From Pilimelia columellifera (GTDB lineage Bacteria > Actinomycetota > Actinomycetes > Mycobacteriales > Micromonosporaceae), in the NCBI RefSeq assembly GCF_039532605.1, contig NZ_BAAARY010000010.1, forward strand, positions 1 to 64,000: a DNA stretch of 64,000 bases. The letters are read 5' to 3'. The notes beneath the pieces are model-generated. The model had not been told where the DNA came from. It ran no database searches and was given only the letters and a program-made list of their open reading frames with translations. The first letter of the stretch is position 1. The number at the start of each line of letters is the position of its first letter. Of this stretch, positions 32,964 to 41,512 are shown in pieces. The position numbers were made by a program, and so were the translations under genes.

Positions 32964-34307
32964 ATGTCCAGCGGTACGCCAACCCGTCAGCGCGTCGCGT
33001 TCGGCCACCCGCTGGCCGACCGCCAGCGGGTGGTGGTGGTGGGCCAGGGCTACGTCGGGCTGCCCGCCGCCCGCGCCGCGGTCGACGCCGGGCACGCCGT
33101 CGTCGGTTACGACATCGACACCGCGAAGATCGCCGCGCTGCGGGCCGGACAATCGCCGATCGACGACCTCACCGACGCCGACATCGCGTCCATGCTCGCC
33201 TCCGGCCGGTACCAGCCGACCGCCGACCCGGCCGACCTCGCCGGATTCCAGGTCGCGCTGGTCACGGTGCCCACTCCGCTACGCGAGGGCCACCCCGATC
33301 TCGGGGCTGTCATCGCCGCCGCCTCGGTCCTGGCCGAGCACGTCACGCCCAGCGCGCTCGTCGTGCTGGAATCGACCGTGGCGCCCGGCACCACCGACGG
33401 CGAGTTCCGGGCCACCCTGGAACGCAACGCGGCCGGCTGCACCGTCGACAATGGTCAGCTGCTCGTCGGTTTCTCCCCGGAACGCATCGACCCCGGCAAC
33501 ACCCGCTGGCACTTCGCGAACACGCCGAAGCTCGTCGCCGGCGCCGACGGGGCCAGCCGGGCCGCCGTCCGACAGTTCTACTCGACGATCTGCGACACCG
33601 TGGTGACCTGCCCGTCCCCGGCCACCGCCGAGATGGCGAAACTGCTGGAGAACACGTACCGGCACGTCAACATCGCCCTGGTCAACGAGCTGGGGCGGCA
33701 TGCGCACGAGCTGGGCGTGTCCATCTGGGACGTGCTCGACGCCGCCGCCACCAAGCCCTACGGCTTCCAGCGGTTCAACCCCGGTCCGGGGGTGGGCGGC
33801 CACTGCCTGCCGGTCGACCCGGCCTACCTGTCCGACCGGATCGAGCGGAGCCTCGGCCGGCCGTTCGACTTCGTCGACCTGGCGATGCGGGTCAACGCCG
33901 CCCAACCCCGGTACGTCTTCGACCGGGTGACCGCCCTGCTCAACAACCACCGCATCGCCGTCAACGGCGCCAGCGTCCTGGTCCTGGGTCTGGCGTACAA
34001 GGCCAACAGCGGAGACACCCGCGAGACGCCCACCAACAGCCTCATCCAGCTGCTGTGCCGCAACGGCGCGTCGGTCTCGGTCTGCGACCCGCTGGTGCGG
34101 GATCTGCCGGCGCAGCTGGAGCGCGACTACCCGGGCGTCAAGCCGATCGCCCCGGCGGACGTCCTGGACGCCGCGCAGCTCGCCGACCTGTGCGTGTTGG
34201 TGACCGACCACGACGAGTTCGACTACGCGGCGATCAGCGAGGCGGCCCGTCGCGTCCTGGACACCCGCAACCGCTGCGCGACCGCCGCCCACGTGCAGAA
34301 GCTCTGA
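32964..34307 (+). CDS. UDP-sugar dehydrogenase (UDP-GlcNAc/ManNAc/Glc 6-dehydrogenase family)
   Basis: 447 residues. NAD-binding VVVVGQGYVGLPAARAAVDA at the N terminus, ALVTVPTPLREGHPDL, STVAPGTTDGEF, KLLENTYRHVNIALVNE, the catalytic Cys loop GPGVGGHCLPVDPAYL, and the C-terminal LGLAYKANSGDTRETPT. The GGHCLPVDP form is closer to UDP-GlcNAc/UDP-ManNAc dehydrogenases than to UDP-glucose dehydrogenase, but the substrate is not certain. It makes a UDP-uronic acid. The ATG at 32964 has AAAGG 8 nt upstream. It precedes the membrane GT2 gene by 10 bp and probably feeds it. Confidence 0.9.
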   Translation: MSSGTPTRQRVAFGHPLADRQRVVVVGQGYVGLPAARAAVDAGHAVVGYDIDTAKIAALRAGQSPIDDLTDADIASMLASGRYQPTADPADLAGFQVALVTVPTPLREGHPDLGAVIAAASVLAEHVTPSALVVLESTVAPGTTDGEFRATLERNAAGCTVDNGQLLVGFSPERIDPGNTRWHFANTPKLVAGADGASRAAVRQFYSTICDTVVTCPSPATAEMAKLLENTYRHVNIALVNELGRHAHELGVSIWDVLDAAATKPYGFQRFNPGPGVGGHCLPVDPAYLSDRIERSLGRPFDFVDLAMRVNAAQPRYVFDRVTALLNNHRIAVNGASVLVLGLAYKANSGDTRETPTNSLIQLLCRNGASVSVCDPLVRDLPAQLERDYPGVKPIAPADVLDAAQLADLCVLVTDHDEFDYAAISEAARRVLDTRNRCATAAHVQKL

Positions 34308-34317
34308 GGTCCTGCCT

Positions 34318-35766
34318 GTGTACCAGTTCCCCCGCCAAGGTGGCGTGGCGCCCGCCGAACGTGGCGCCGTCACCACCCCAGCCAGCTACCTGTCGCCGGC
34401 GCCGCCGCCGCCGCGCAACGGCCGCCTGTACCGCACCCAGCGGCGCGGCGTCCTGGCCGTGCTGGCGCTCGTCACCGTCGGCGCGATCTGCGCCCTCATC
34501 GCCTGGCACATCGGCATCAAGGTCTCCTACCTGCGCGGCAACCTGTTCGCCGCTGGATACACCATTGTGGTCAGCAGCTACGTCCTGAGCCGGTTCGCGC
34601 TGGCGGCCTTCTACCGCCCGCCCCGGGACGTCGGGCTGGAGCCCGCCGTCGCGATCGTGGTGCCGGCCTACAACGAGGGCGAGGCGGTCGCGCGCACCAT
34701 CCACGCCTGCCGGGAGCTCGACTACCCCGGCCACAAACTGGAGATCGTCGTGGTCAACGACGGCTCCTCGGACGACACCTGGCAACAGATGATCGAGGCC
34801 GCCGGACGCTACCCGGCCGGCGCGGTGCGCTGTGTCGACCTCGGCAGCAACCAAGGCAAGCGGGCCGCGATGGCGGCCGGAATCCGGGCCACCACCGCCG
34901 AGATCCTGGTCTTCGTTGACTCCGACTCGATGCCCGCCCCGGACGCCATCCGGCGCCTGGTGCAGGGTTTCGCCGACCCGAACGTCGGGGCGATCTCCGG
35001 GCTGACGTACGTGCGCAACGCCTACGCCAACACGCTGACCCGGATGCAGGCCACCCGCTACTACATCTCGTTCCAGCTGCTCAAGAGCGCCGAGTCGGTG
35101 CTCGGCGCGGTCACCTGCTGCTCAGGTTGCTTCGCCGCATACCGACGGGAGGCCGTCGCGCCACTGCTGGAACGGTGGGAACACCAGCGGTTCCTCGGCG
35201 TCGAGTGCACCTACGGCGACGACCGTGCCCTCACCAACCGCGTCATCCGGGCCGGCTGGACCGCCAAGTACGACTCGCGGGCCGAGGCGTGGACCGATGC
35301 CCCCGACCAGTACGGCAAGTTCTTCAAGCAGCAGCTGCGGTGGAAGAAGTCCTGGAGCCGGGAGGGGCCGCTGCTGCTGGGCCACATCTGGCGCTCCCGC
35401 ACCCGGGCGCTTCCGGCGGTGTTCGTGCAGACGCTGGCCGGGCTGCTCAGCCCCGTCGTCCTGCTCTACAGCCTGGTCCAGCCGCTCACCCACGGCCGCT
35501 TCCCGGTCGTCTACTTCGTCGGCCTGTACCTCATCTCCGGGGCGTACGCGTTGCTGTACCGCGCGCTGCGCGACGACGGCCTGTGGCCGTACGCGTTCCT
35601 CGGCGCCTTCTTCTACATCACGTTCTCGCCGCAGCTGCTCTGGGCCATCCTGCGTATCCGCGACGGCAAGTGGGGCACCCGCGACACGTCGAACCCGACG
35701 CCCACCCCGCCACGGCCGCGCGCCGCTGGCCGGGCCGCCGAGCCGGCGGTGGCGCGACATGCGTGA
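34318..35766 (+). CDS. Processive membrane glycosyltransferase 2 (hyaluronan/chitin-synthase-like)
   Basis: 482 residues. Two N-terminal helices (~45-95) precede a GT-A domain with AIVVPAYNEGEAVARTI, IVVVNDGSSDDTW, a DxD motif in LVFVDSDSMPAP, GDDRALTNRVIRAGW, and the processive-synthase signature QQLRWKKSWSREG. Three to four C-terminal helices follow. This is the layout of HasA/NodC/PgaC-type synthases that polymerise and export a chain without a lipid carrier. The preceding UDP-sugar dehydrogenase suggests that one substrate is a UDP-uronic acid. Starts at GTG 34318; the stop overlaps the deacetylase-like gene by 8 bp. Confidence 0.88.
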   Translation: MYQFPRQGGVAPAERGAVTTPASYLSPAPPPPRNGRLYRTQRRGVLAVLALVTVGAICALIAWHIGIKVSYLRGNLFAAGYTIVVSSYVLSRFALAAFYRPPRDVGLEPAVAIVVPAYNEGEAVARTIHACRELDYPGHKLEIVVVNDGSSDDTWQQMIEAAGRYPAGAVRCVDLGSNQGKRAAMAAGIRATTAEILVFVDSDSMPAPDAIRRLVQGFADPNVGAISGLTYVRNAYANTLTRMQATRYYISFQLLKSAESVLGAVTCCSGCFAAYRREAVAPLLERWEHQRFLGVECTYGDDRALTNRVIRAGWTAKYDSRAEAWTDAPDQYGKFFKQQLRWKKSWSREGPLLLGHIWRSRTRALPAVFVQTLAGLLSPVVLLYSLVQPLTHGRFPVVYFVGLYLISGAYALLYRALRDDGLWPYAFLGAFFYITFSPQLLWAILRIRDGKWGTRDTSNPTPTPPRPRAAGRAAEPAVARHA

Positions 35767-37261
35767 GCGTCTGCGGCTGCTGGCCGGTGGAGCCACCCGC
35801 CTGGTCACCGGCGCCCTGGCCGTGGCGACGCTCGGGGCGGCGGTGCTGGCCTGGGTGGAGCTGAGCCGACCGTTTGACCCGGAGCAGATCGCCGCCCGGA
35901 TCGCCGCCACGCCGGCGCTGGACCGGGTCCCGGCGGCGGTGCAGGGAGCGGTCACCGTCCTCACTTATCACGGGGTGAGCGACCGACCGACCGAGTCCAG
36001 CGCCGTGAGCCGGCAGACCTTCGCCGAGCACCTGGCCGCGCTGCGGGCCGCCGGGTACGAGACGGTCCGCCTCGACGACATCGACGCCATGCTCAGCGGG
36101 GAGAGGGTCGACCTGCCGGATCGGGCGCTGCTGCTGACCTTCGACGGCGGTTCGCTCACCGACTGGACCACGGTGGACCCGATGCTGGCGACCTACGGCT
36201 ACAGCGCGGTCGCGTTCGTGCCGACCGGACGGATCGTGCAGCCTGGCACCCCGTCGACATACCTGTCCACCCGGCAGCTGGGCCGGCTCAGGGACACCGG
36301 ACGGTGGGAGTTCGGCTCCCGGAGCCACGCCCTGGACACGATGGCGCCGGTGCCGGGGAACATCCGCCCGGCGTTGACGCACCGGCTGGTCGACGACGGC
36401 GGCTGGGAGACGATCGAGCAGTGGCGGGCCCGGGTCCGGGCCGACCTGGACCGCTCCCAGCAACAGCTCAGATCGGGGGTGGGCGGACCGGCGACAGCCT
36501 TCGCCTACCCGTTCGGCGACTGGGGCCTGACCGCCAACGACCCGAAGATCCGCGCCGAGCTGTCCGACCTGCTCGCCGAGGCGGGGTTCCGGTTCGCGTT
36601 CGTCGGCGAGGGCGTCCCGACCGGGCACGTCGACGCGCTGACCGACCACTCGCCGCAGTGGCGGCTGCCCCGGATCGGGGTGCGCACGACCACCAGCGCT
36701 GAGCGGCTCATGGAAATGATCTACCGGGCGCAGCCGATCCTCCCGCCGGCGCAGCTCACCGCGCTGTCCTGGTCGCCACCGCCCGGTGAGGCGGTCCGAT
36801 GCGTGTCGACCGCGGCCGGGGTGACGGTGCGGGCCGCCGGCTACTCCTTGTGCGAGGACCGGGACATCAACACTACCCGGTGGACCAACTACGACCTGGC
36901 CACCACGGTGAGCGGAGTGGACCGTAGGTGCACCGCGATCGTCGCGGTCCGCACCGGCACCGGCACCGGGCACTACGGGCGGGTCGAGATCGCGCTCGGC
37001 AACGCCAACGTGGCGATCCGGCAGCAGATCCTCAGCCAGCCCCGGGTCACCCTGGCCAGCGGCGCGGTGAAGCCGGGCGCGCGGCGGTCGTTGGACATCG
37101 TCGTCCACAACCGAACGGTGATCGTGACGGTTCCCGGCGCCAGGCCGGTCCGGGCGACGATCGACCGGCGGCTCGCCATCGGCGGGGTGGCGCTCGGGTT
37201 GGAGACGGCCCGCGACTGCTCGGTCGGCTTCGCCAGCCCGCGCATGGTCGCCTACCGCTGA
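35759..37261 (+). CDS. Polysaccharide-deacetylase-like (NodB fold) protein with altered metal site and C-terminal beta-sandwich
   Basis: 500 residues: N-terminal anchor helix (~12-32), NodB-like domain (~60-335), and a C-terminal region (~360-500) that looks like a lectin/LamG-type beta sandwich. Motif 1 reads LLLTFDGGSLTDW; the usual second Asp (TFDDG) is Gly130. Motif 2 reads FGSRSHALDT with only His190, where the family has an H-x3-H pair. Metal binding is therefore doubtful, although the general fold (VLTYHGVSD, FAYPFGDWG) is kept. It overlaps the synthase gene by 8 bp, so it is probably part of the machinery; it may bind or guide the polymer rather than deacetylate it. Confidence 0.85.
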   Translation: MRERLRLLAGGATRLVTGALAVATLGAAVLAWVELSRPFDPEQIAARIAATPALDRVPAAVQGAVTVLTYHGVSDRPTESSAVSRQTFAEHLAALRAAGYETVRLDDIDAMLSGERVDLPDRALLLTFDGGSLTDWTTVDPMLATYGYSAVAFVPTGRIVQPGTPSTYLSTRQLGRLRDTGRWEFGSRSHALDTMAPVPGNIRPALTHRLVDDGGWETIEQWRARVRADLDRSQQQLRSGVGGPATAFAYPFGDWGLTANDPKIRAELSDLLAEAGFRFAFVGEGVPTGHVDALTDHSPQWRLPRIGVRTTTSAERLMEMIYRAQPILPPAQLTALSWSPPPGEAVRCVSTAAGVTVRAAGYSLCEDRDINTTRWTNYDLATTVSGVDRRCTAIVAVRTGTGTGHYGRVEIALGNANVAIRQQILSQPRVTLASGAVKPGARRSLDIVVHNRTVIVTVPGARPVRATIDRRLAIGGVALGLETARDCSVGFASPRMVAYR

Positions 37262-37344
37262 CGTTCCGCGGCGCCTCAGCGCCGCCACACCACCCCCCCA
37301 GAACCCCGCCGGCTGAGTGACCGGCGGCAACGGAAAGAGATCGG

Positions 37345-38691
37345 ATGCTTCCCCCACGAGCACGACGAGTCAGCGTCCCGGTGCTGGTCGCTCTCGCCGC
37401 CGCGATGGCCCTGGTCGCCCTTCCGGCGATCACCGGCGTCGGCGTCTCGGCGGAGACCAACGGCCAGACCGTGGTGTCGCTGACGTTCGATGACGGTGTG
37501 CGCAACCACTACACCGAGGCAACCCCCATCCTGGACGAACATGGCGCCCGTGGCACGTTCTACGTCAACAGCGGCCGGATCGGGGCGACGAACTTCCTCA
37601 CCCAGGAAGACCTTGAGGAGATGGACGCCACCGGTCACGAGATCGGCGGCCACACCGTCGACCACGCCGACCTGCCGACCCTTTCCCCGGACGACCAACG
37701 GCGCTCGATCTGCAACGACCGGGCGGACCTCATCGCGCGCGGCTTCCCGGTCACCAGCCTGGCGTACCCGTTCGGCGACGCCACCGCGACCACTGAGCAG
37801 ATCGCGCAGGAGTGTGGTTACCACAGCGCCCGTGGCGTCGGAGGTCTGCGCACCGCCACCGCCTGCCACGGCTGTCCGTGGTCGGAGTCGGTGCCGCCGG
37901 CCAAGAAGTTCCTCACCCGGGCCACCGCGTCGGTGAAGAACACCACTACTCTCGACGACCTCAAGGCGTATGTCACCAACGCCGAGAGCAACGGCGGCGG
38001 CTGGGTCCAGTTCGTCATCCACCACGTGTGCGAGGCCGACTGTGGCGGCGTCTACACCATGAAGCCGGACCTGCTCGATGACTTCATGACGTGGTTGGCC
38101 CCGCGTGCCGACGACAACACCGTGGTCAAGACCGTTCACGAGGTCATGGGCGGCGAGGTGAAGCCAGCCGTCCCCGGCCCGCCGCTGCCGATGGCGCCGG
38201 GCAACCTGGTGCTCAACCCCTCGCTTGAGTCGTTCGGCGCCGGTTACGTGCCGAGCTGCTTCCAGCTGGGCGGCTTCGGGACGAACACGTTCTCGTGGAG
38301 CCGGACCACCGACGCGCACAGCGGCTCGTTCGCCGAGCAGCTGACGATCAACGGCTACACCAGCGGCGACCGCAAACTGGTGATCGCCCAGAACTCGGCG
38401 ACCTGCGCCCCCAAGGCCACGCCGGGCACGGCGTACCGGCTGGGCGTCTGGTACAAGGGTTCCTGGGGTCCGGCCACGAGCGTGCGCCTGGTGGCCTACT
38501 ACCGGGCCGGCGGCGTCTGGAAGTACTGGCGCACCGGCCCGGTGCTGCCGACCGGCGCTGGTTGGACGAAGATGCCCGACTACGTCACTCCGGCCGCCCC
38601 GGCCGGCGCGGACGCGGTCAGCTTCGGTCTGGCGATGACCGGCAACGGCACGCTCATCACCGACGACTACGCGGTCTCGGAGGCGCCATGA
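37345..38691 (+). CDS. Secreted polysaccharide deacetylase with C-terminal carbohydrate-binding-like domain
   Basis: 448 residues. A signal peptide (residues 1-~35) is followed by a NodB domain with intact motifs: VVSLTFDDGVRNHYT (metal Asp pair), EIGGHTVDHADLPTL (H-x3-H) and LAYPFGDATAT. The C-terminal ~170 residues, from NLVLNPSLESFGAG onward, look like a CBM4/9-type beta-sandwich. It should act outside the membrane on N-acetyl or O-acetyl groups of a glycan. It follows the previous gene by 83 bp and overlaps the next by 4 bp. Confidence 0.88.
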   Translation: MLPPRARRVSVPVLVALAAAMALVALPAITGVGVSAETNGQTVVSLTFDDGVRNHYTEATPILDEHGARGTFYVNSGRIGATNFLTQEDLEEMDATGHEIGGHTVDHADLPTLSPDDQRRSICNDRADLIARGFPVTSLAYPFGDATATTEQIAQECGYHSARGVGGLRTATACHGCPWSESVPPAKKFLTRATASVKNTTTLDDLKAYVTNAESNGGGWVQFVIHHVCEADCGGVYTMKPDLLDDFMTWLAPRADDNTVVKTVHEVMGGEVKPAVPGPPLPMAPGNLVLNPSLESFGAGYVPSCFQLGGFGTNTFSWSRTTDAHSGSFAEQLTINGYTSGDRKLVIAQNSATCAPKATPGTAYRLGVWYKGSWGPATSVRLVAYYRAGGVWKYWRTGPVLPTGAGWTKMPDYVTPAAPAGADAVSFGLAMTGNGTLITDDYAVSEAP

Positions 38692-39485
38692 TCCGGCGTT
38701 TCCGCCGGGGGGCGGGGCGGGCTCCGGCCCGTCCCGCCCGTCCCCGGTCGCTGCGACGCTCGCTCGCCGAGCTGGTCGCGGCCCTGGTGGCCCTGGGTGT
38801 GGCCGCGGTGCTGCTGGTCGGCCCGCTGACGTCCTCGTCGGCCAGGGAGCCCGGGGTCAACGTGCCGGTGGTGGCCACCACGACGGTCGACCCGAAGGCG
38901 TTGATCAACCGCTGCGTACGGGGCAAGATCGCGCTGACGTTCGACGACGGTCCCGGCCCGTACACGCCGGCGGTGTTGGCGGTGCTGCGGGCCTACCGGG
39001 CGCGGGCGACCTTCTTCGTGCTCGGGAACAAGGTGTCGCCGGGTCAGGACACGCTGCGGATGATGGTGGCGGATGGCCACGTGGTGGGCAACCACAGCTG
39101 GGACCACCCCCATCTGGCGGACCTGACCGCCGCGGAGATCCGTTCCCAACTGGCTGAGACCCAGAGCGCCATCACCTCGGTCGGCGTTCCCGCGCCGGCG
39201 TTGCTGCGGCCGCCGTTCGGCAGCAGCGGCCCGGTGGTGGGCTCGGTGGCCCGTTCGCTGGGCCTGCGGGTCTCGGACTGGACGTATGACAGCGAGGACT
39301 GGCGTGGCCGTCAGCCGCAGGACATCGCTGCCGCGGTGGTCCAGCACGCCCGTCCGGGCATGGTGATCCTGTTGCACGACGGAGCGGCTGACGCCACGAA
39401 CACGGTGAGGGCGCTCCCGGGCATCATCGAGGGGCTGCGGGCTCGCGGGTTCTGCACCGCCGCGTTGCCGGACCCGCCACGGTGA
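38688..39485 (+). CDS. Polysaccharide deacetylase, membrane-anchored
   Basis: 265 residues. An Arg-rich N terminus and one helix (~25-45) precede a compact NodB domain with a full motif set: KIALTFDDGPGPYTPAV, HVVGNHSWDHPHLADLT, LLRPPFGSSGP, LRVSDWTYDSEDW and GMVILLHDGA. This is the classic peptidoglycan/chitin deacetylase pattern, and it is expected to be active at the outer face of the membrane. The ATG at 38688 overlaps the upstream stop (ATGA). Last gene of the rightward operon before a strong terminator. Confidence 0.92.
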   Translation: MIRRFRRGAGRAPARPARPRSLRRSLAELVAALVALGVAAVLLVGPLTSSSAREPGVNVPVVATTTVDPKALINRCVRGKIALTFDDGPGPYTPAVLAVLRAYRARATFFVLGNKVSPGQDTLRMMVADGHVVGNHSWDHPHLADLTAAEIRSQLAETQSAITSVGVPAPALLRPPFGSSGPVVGSVARSLGLRVSDWTYDSEDWRGRQPQDIAAAVVQHARPGMVILLHDGAADATNTVRALPGIIEGLRARGFCTAALPDPPR

Positions 39486-39492
39486 TCCACGA

Positions 39493-39529
39493 CGATGTGG
39501 GCGGCGACCTCAGGTCGCCGCCCACATCG
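39493..39529. terminator. Strong bidirectional terminator hairpin
   Basis: A perfect 17-bp inverted repeat (39493-39509 with 39513-39529, loop TCA) lies 7 bp after the deacetylase stop and 10 bp before the end of the opposing gene. It can serve both converging transcripts. Confidence 0.85.
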
Positions 39530-39539
39530 CTGTCCGCGC

Positions 39540-40361
39540 CTATCCGATCGCCGCGGCGGTCCGGACCTCGAAGTCGCGGAAGTAGAAGCGCGAGTTGTCG
39601 CCGCGCAGGCCCAGGGCGCCGGGCTGGGTGATCGGCGCGCAGCCGACGCCGTGGTCGACGGCGCTGACGACGACGTCCCCCTCCCGTTTGATCTGGATGG
39701 CGACGGAGCCGTCGGGGTTGTTGCGGGTGGTGACGCTGAAGTCCTTCCACAGGTTGCGCCGCATGGGGAAGCCGTCGACCTCCTCCGACAGTTCGTGGTA
39801 GCTGCCGCCGTTGACCCAGCCGCCCGGACACTTCTTCTTGATCACGACGCGGCCGTCGCGGCGGGCGAGGCTGGCGTAGTAGGTGTGCCGGTCGTTCTGG
39901 TATCGCAGCCACAGGTGGACGCCGTCCCACGTCTTGGCCGGCGTGGACTCGGTGGCGCCGAATCCGGCGATCGAGAGCGCCATGTTGACGGTGACGTCCC
40001 GGAAGTCGTCGCGCCGTGACGTCATCCGGAAGATCGCTGAATGGGTGCCGCCGCGCGACAGGGCGTCAGGATTATTGTCATCAATGTTTCCGCTGTAGTA
40101 GCTGTACCCGAGGGGTGTGGTCGCGGAGAACACCGAACCGCTGTTCATCGTCCAGTCGCCGGAGATCCGGGATGCGCCGAGGCGCGGATTCCAAAAGGCG
40201 AATTCGTTCGTGACCACGCCGGTGACCGGCGGGGGTGTGGGCGAGAACAGCACCAGGCCGCCAGCGGCGTCGGCTGACAAGGGCGTGGGCATGGCGACCA
40301 CTCCGAGGGCGGCGGCGCTGAGCGCGGCGACGAGGGTTCGGATTTTCGTCATGTGAAACAT
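39540..40361 (-). CDS. Secreted beta-sandwich protein, paralog A of a divergent pair
   Basis: 273 residues with a signal peptide (cleavage near SADAAG). The mature part is very similar in layout to the neighbour at 40618-41403: both share TNE-[FY]-AFWNP, D-x2-DALSR-x-GT-x-SA-[VI]-FR, WDGVH-[LV]-[WF]-LRYQ, YYAS-[LI]-ARRDG, KKKC, NGG-[ST]-YH, GCAPI and a final RGDN segment. Predicted jelly-roll/LamG-like fold (inferred); no enzyme residues recognised. Conserved cysteines (KKKC and VGCAPI) may form a disulfide. The ATG at 40361 has GGAAAGG 5 nt upstream. Probably binds a polysaccharide at the cell surface. Confidence 0.85.
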   Translation of the reverse strand: MFHMTKIRTLVAALSAAALGVVAMPTPLSADAAGGLVLFSPTPPPVTGVVTNEFAFWNPRLGASRISGDWTMNSGSVFSATTPLGYSYYSGNIDDNNPDALSRGGTHSAIFRMTSRRDDFRDVTVNMALSIAGFGATESTPAKTWDGVHLWLRYQNDRHTYYASLARRDGRVVIKKKCPGGWVNGGSYHELSEEVDGFPMRRNLWKDFSVTTRNNPDGSVAIQIKREGDVVVSAVDHGVGCAPITQPGALGLRGDNSRFYFRDFEVRTAAAIG

Positions 40362-40474
40362 GCGTGCCTTTCCACAATGAGGCGACGGGATGAAAGATCA
40401 CAAACGGGACCTAAAGGTCGCCAAGTGGCTATTGTTCCACGAACGTGACAACAAGGCCAGAATCGGTCTGGTAA

Positions 40475-40510
40475 GGGAGCGCGAAACCGTGCGGCACCCC
40501 AGGCGCTCCC
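40475..40510. promoter_or_regulatory. Inverted repeat in the shared promoter region of the divergent pair
   Basis: GGGAGCGC (40475-40482) and GCGCTCCC (40503-40510) are perfectly complementary with a 20-nt spacer. They lie midway in the 256-bp gap between the two divergent paralogs. The rest of the gap contains AT-richer stretches suitable for two promoters. It may be an operator or a leader hairpin for one of the genes. Confidence 0.35.
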
Positions 40511-40617
40511 GACTCGCGACCATCTATCCCCGATTTGCGGTTCAGCAGCCCAGCCCGGCGTCGATCTGACAAGTGGCCCGGTGAACCACCGAGGCGCCAC
40601 TCGTCAGGAGGACATAC

Positions 40618-41403
40618 ATGCACGGGGGCTTGAAGCTTCTGATCGGCACCATCGTCACCGCCATCGGCATCACCGCCGCGGCGCCCGCGGCCTCGGCCGC
40701 GACCACGCTCTACGCGGTCAACCCGCCCAACGCCAACAAACTCATCACCAACGAATACGCGTTCTGGAACCCCACCGCCGCGAGCGCCGTCCGCTCGGCC
40801 GACTGGGAGAACAACAGCGGCTCGCTGTTCGCCAAGCAGACCGTCGACGGCCCGGCCTACTGGACCGGCGTCCCGGACAACAAGGCGCCCGACGCGTTGT
40901 CACGCAAGGGCACCAACTCTGCCGTCTTCCGCCTCACCACCAAGCGGAACGACTTCCTGAACATGCAGACCGCCTTCAAGCTGAAGGTGCAGAAGCAGAC
41001 CTCGACCTCCTCGACCCCGGCGGTCGCCTGGGACGGCGTGCACGTCTTCCTGCGCTACCAGAGCGAGGAGAGCCTCTACTACGCCAGCATCGCCCGGCGT
41101 GACGGCGCCCTCGTGCTCAAGAAGAAGTGCCGCGGCGGTCCCAGCAACGGCGGCACCTACCACACCCTCGGCAGCAAGTCCGGGTTCCCGATCGCCTTGG
41201 GGCAGTGGACCGCGTACGGCTCGTCCATCCGCACCAACACCGACGGCTCCGTCGCGGTGACCCTGTCTCGCGCGGGCAAGTCGGTCCTCACCATCACCGA
41301 CAAGGGCACCGGCTGCGCGCCGATCCGCACCGCCGGCAAGACCGGTATCCGCGGGGACAACACGGACTTCCTCTTCCAGTCGTTCCAGGTCACGTCCCTG
41401 TAA
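40618..41403 (+). CDS. Secreted beta-sandwich protein, paralog B of a divergent pair
   Basis: 261 residues with a signal peptide (GGLKLLIGTIVTAIG then AAAPAASA). The mature domain is paralogous to the product of 39540-40361, with the same order of motifs (TNEYAFWNP, DALSRKGTNSAVFR, WDGVHVFLRYQ, ASIARRDG, KKKCRGG, GCAPIRTAGKTGIRGDN). The ATG at 40618 has a strong CAGGAGGA ribosome binding site. No catalytic motif recognised; an extracellular glycan-binding role is inferred from the fold type and the neighbouring synthase/deacetylase operon. Confidence 0.87.
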   Translation: MHGGLKLLIGTIVTAIGITAAAPAASAATTLYAVNPPNANKLITNEYAFWNPTAASAVRSADWENNSGSLFAKQTVDGPAYWTGVPDNKAPDALSRKGTNSAVFRLTTKRNDFLNMQTAFKLKVQKQTSTSSTPAVAWDGVHVFLRYQSEESLYYASIARRDGALVLKKKCRGGPSNGGTYHTLGSKSGFPIALGQWTAYGSSIRTNTDGSVAVTLSRAGKSVLTITDKGTGCAPIRTAGKTGIRGDNTDFLFQSFQVTSL

Positions 41404-41423
41404 GACCTCACCCTCCCCCGAGG

Positions 41424-41462
41424 GCAGGGGCCGGTCAGCGCACTGCGCCGACCGGCCCCTGC
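41424..41462. terminator. Terminator hairpin after paralog B
   Basis: GCAGGGGCCGGTC (41424-41436) pairs perfectly with GACCGGCCCCTGC (41450-41462), giving a 13-bp stem and 13-nt loop, 20 bp after the stop codon and before the convergent hypX end. Confidence 0.8.
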
Positions 41463-41512
41463 GTCATGTCTGCCTACGCTGATCGGCCAGTGCCCAACGC
41501 CGACCGGCCGGG

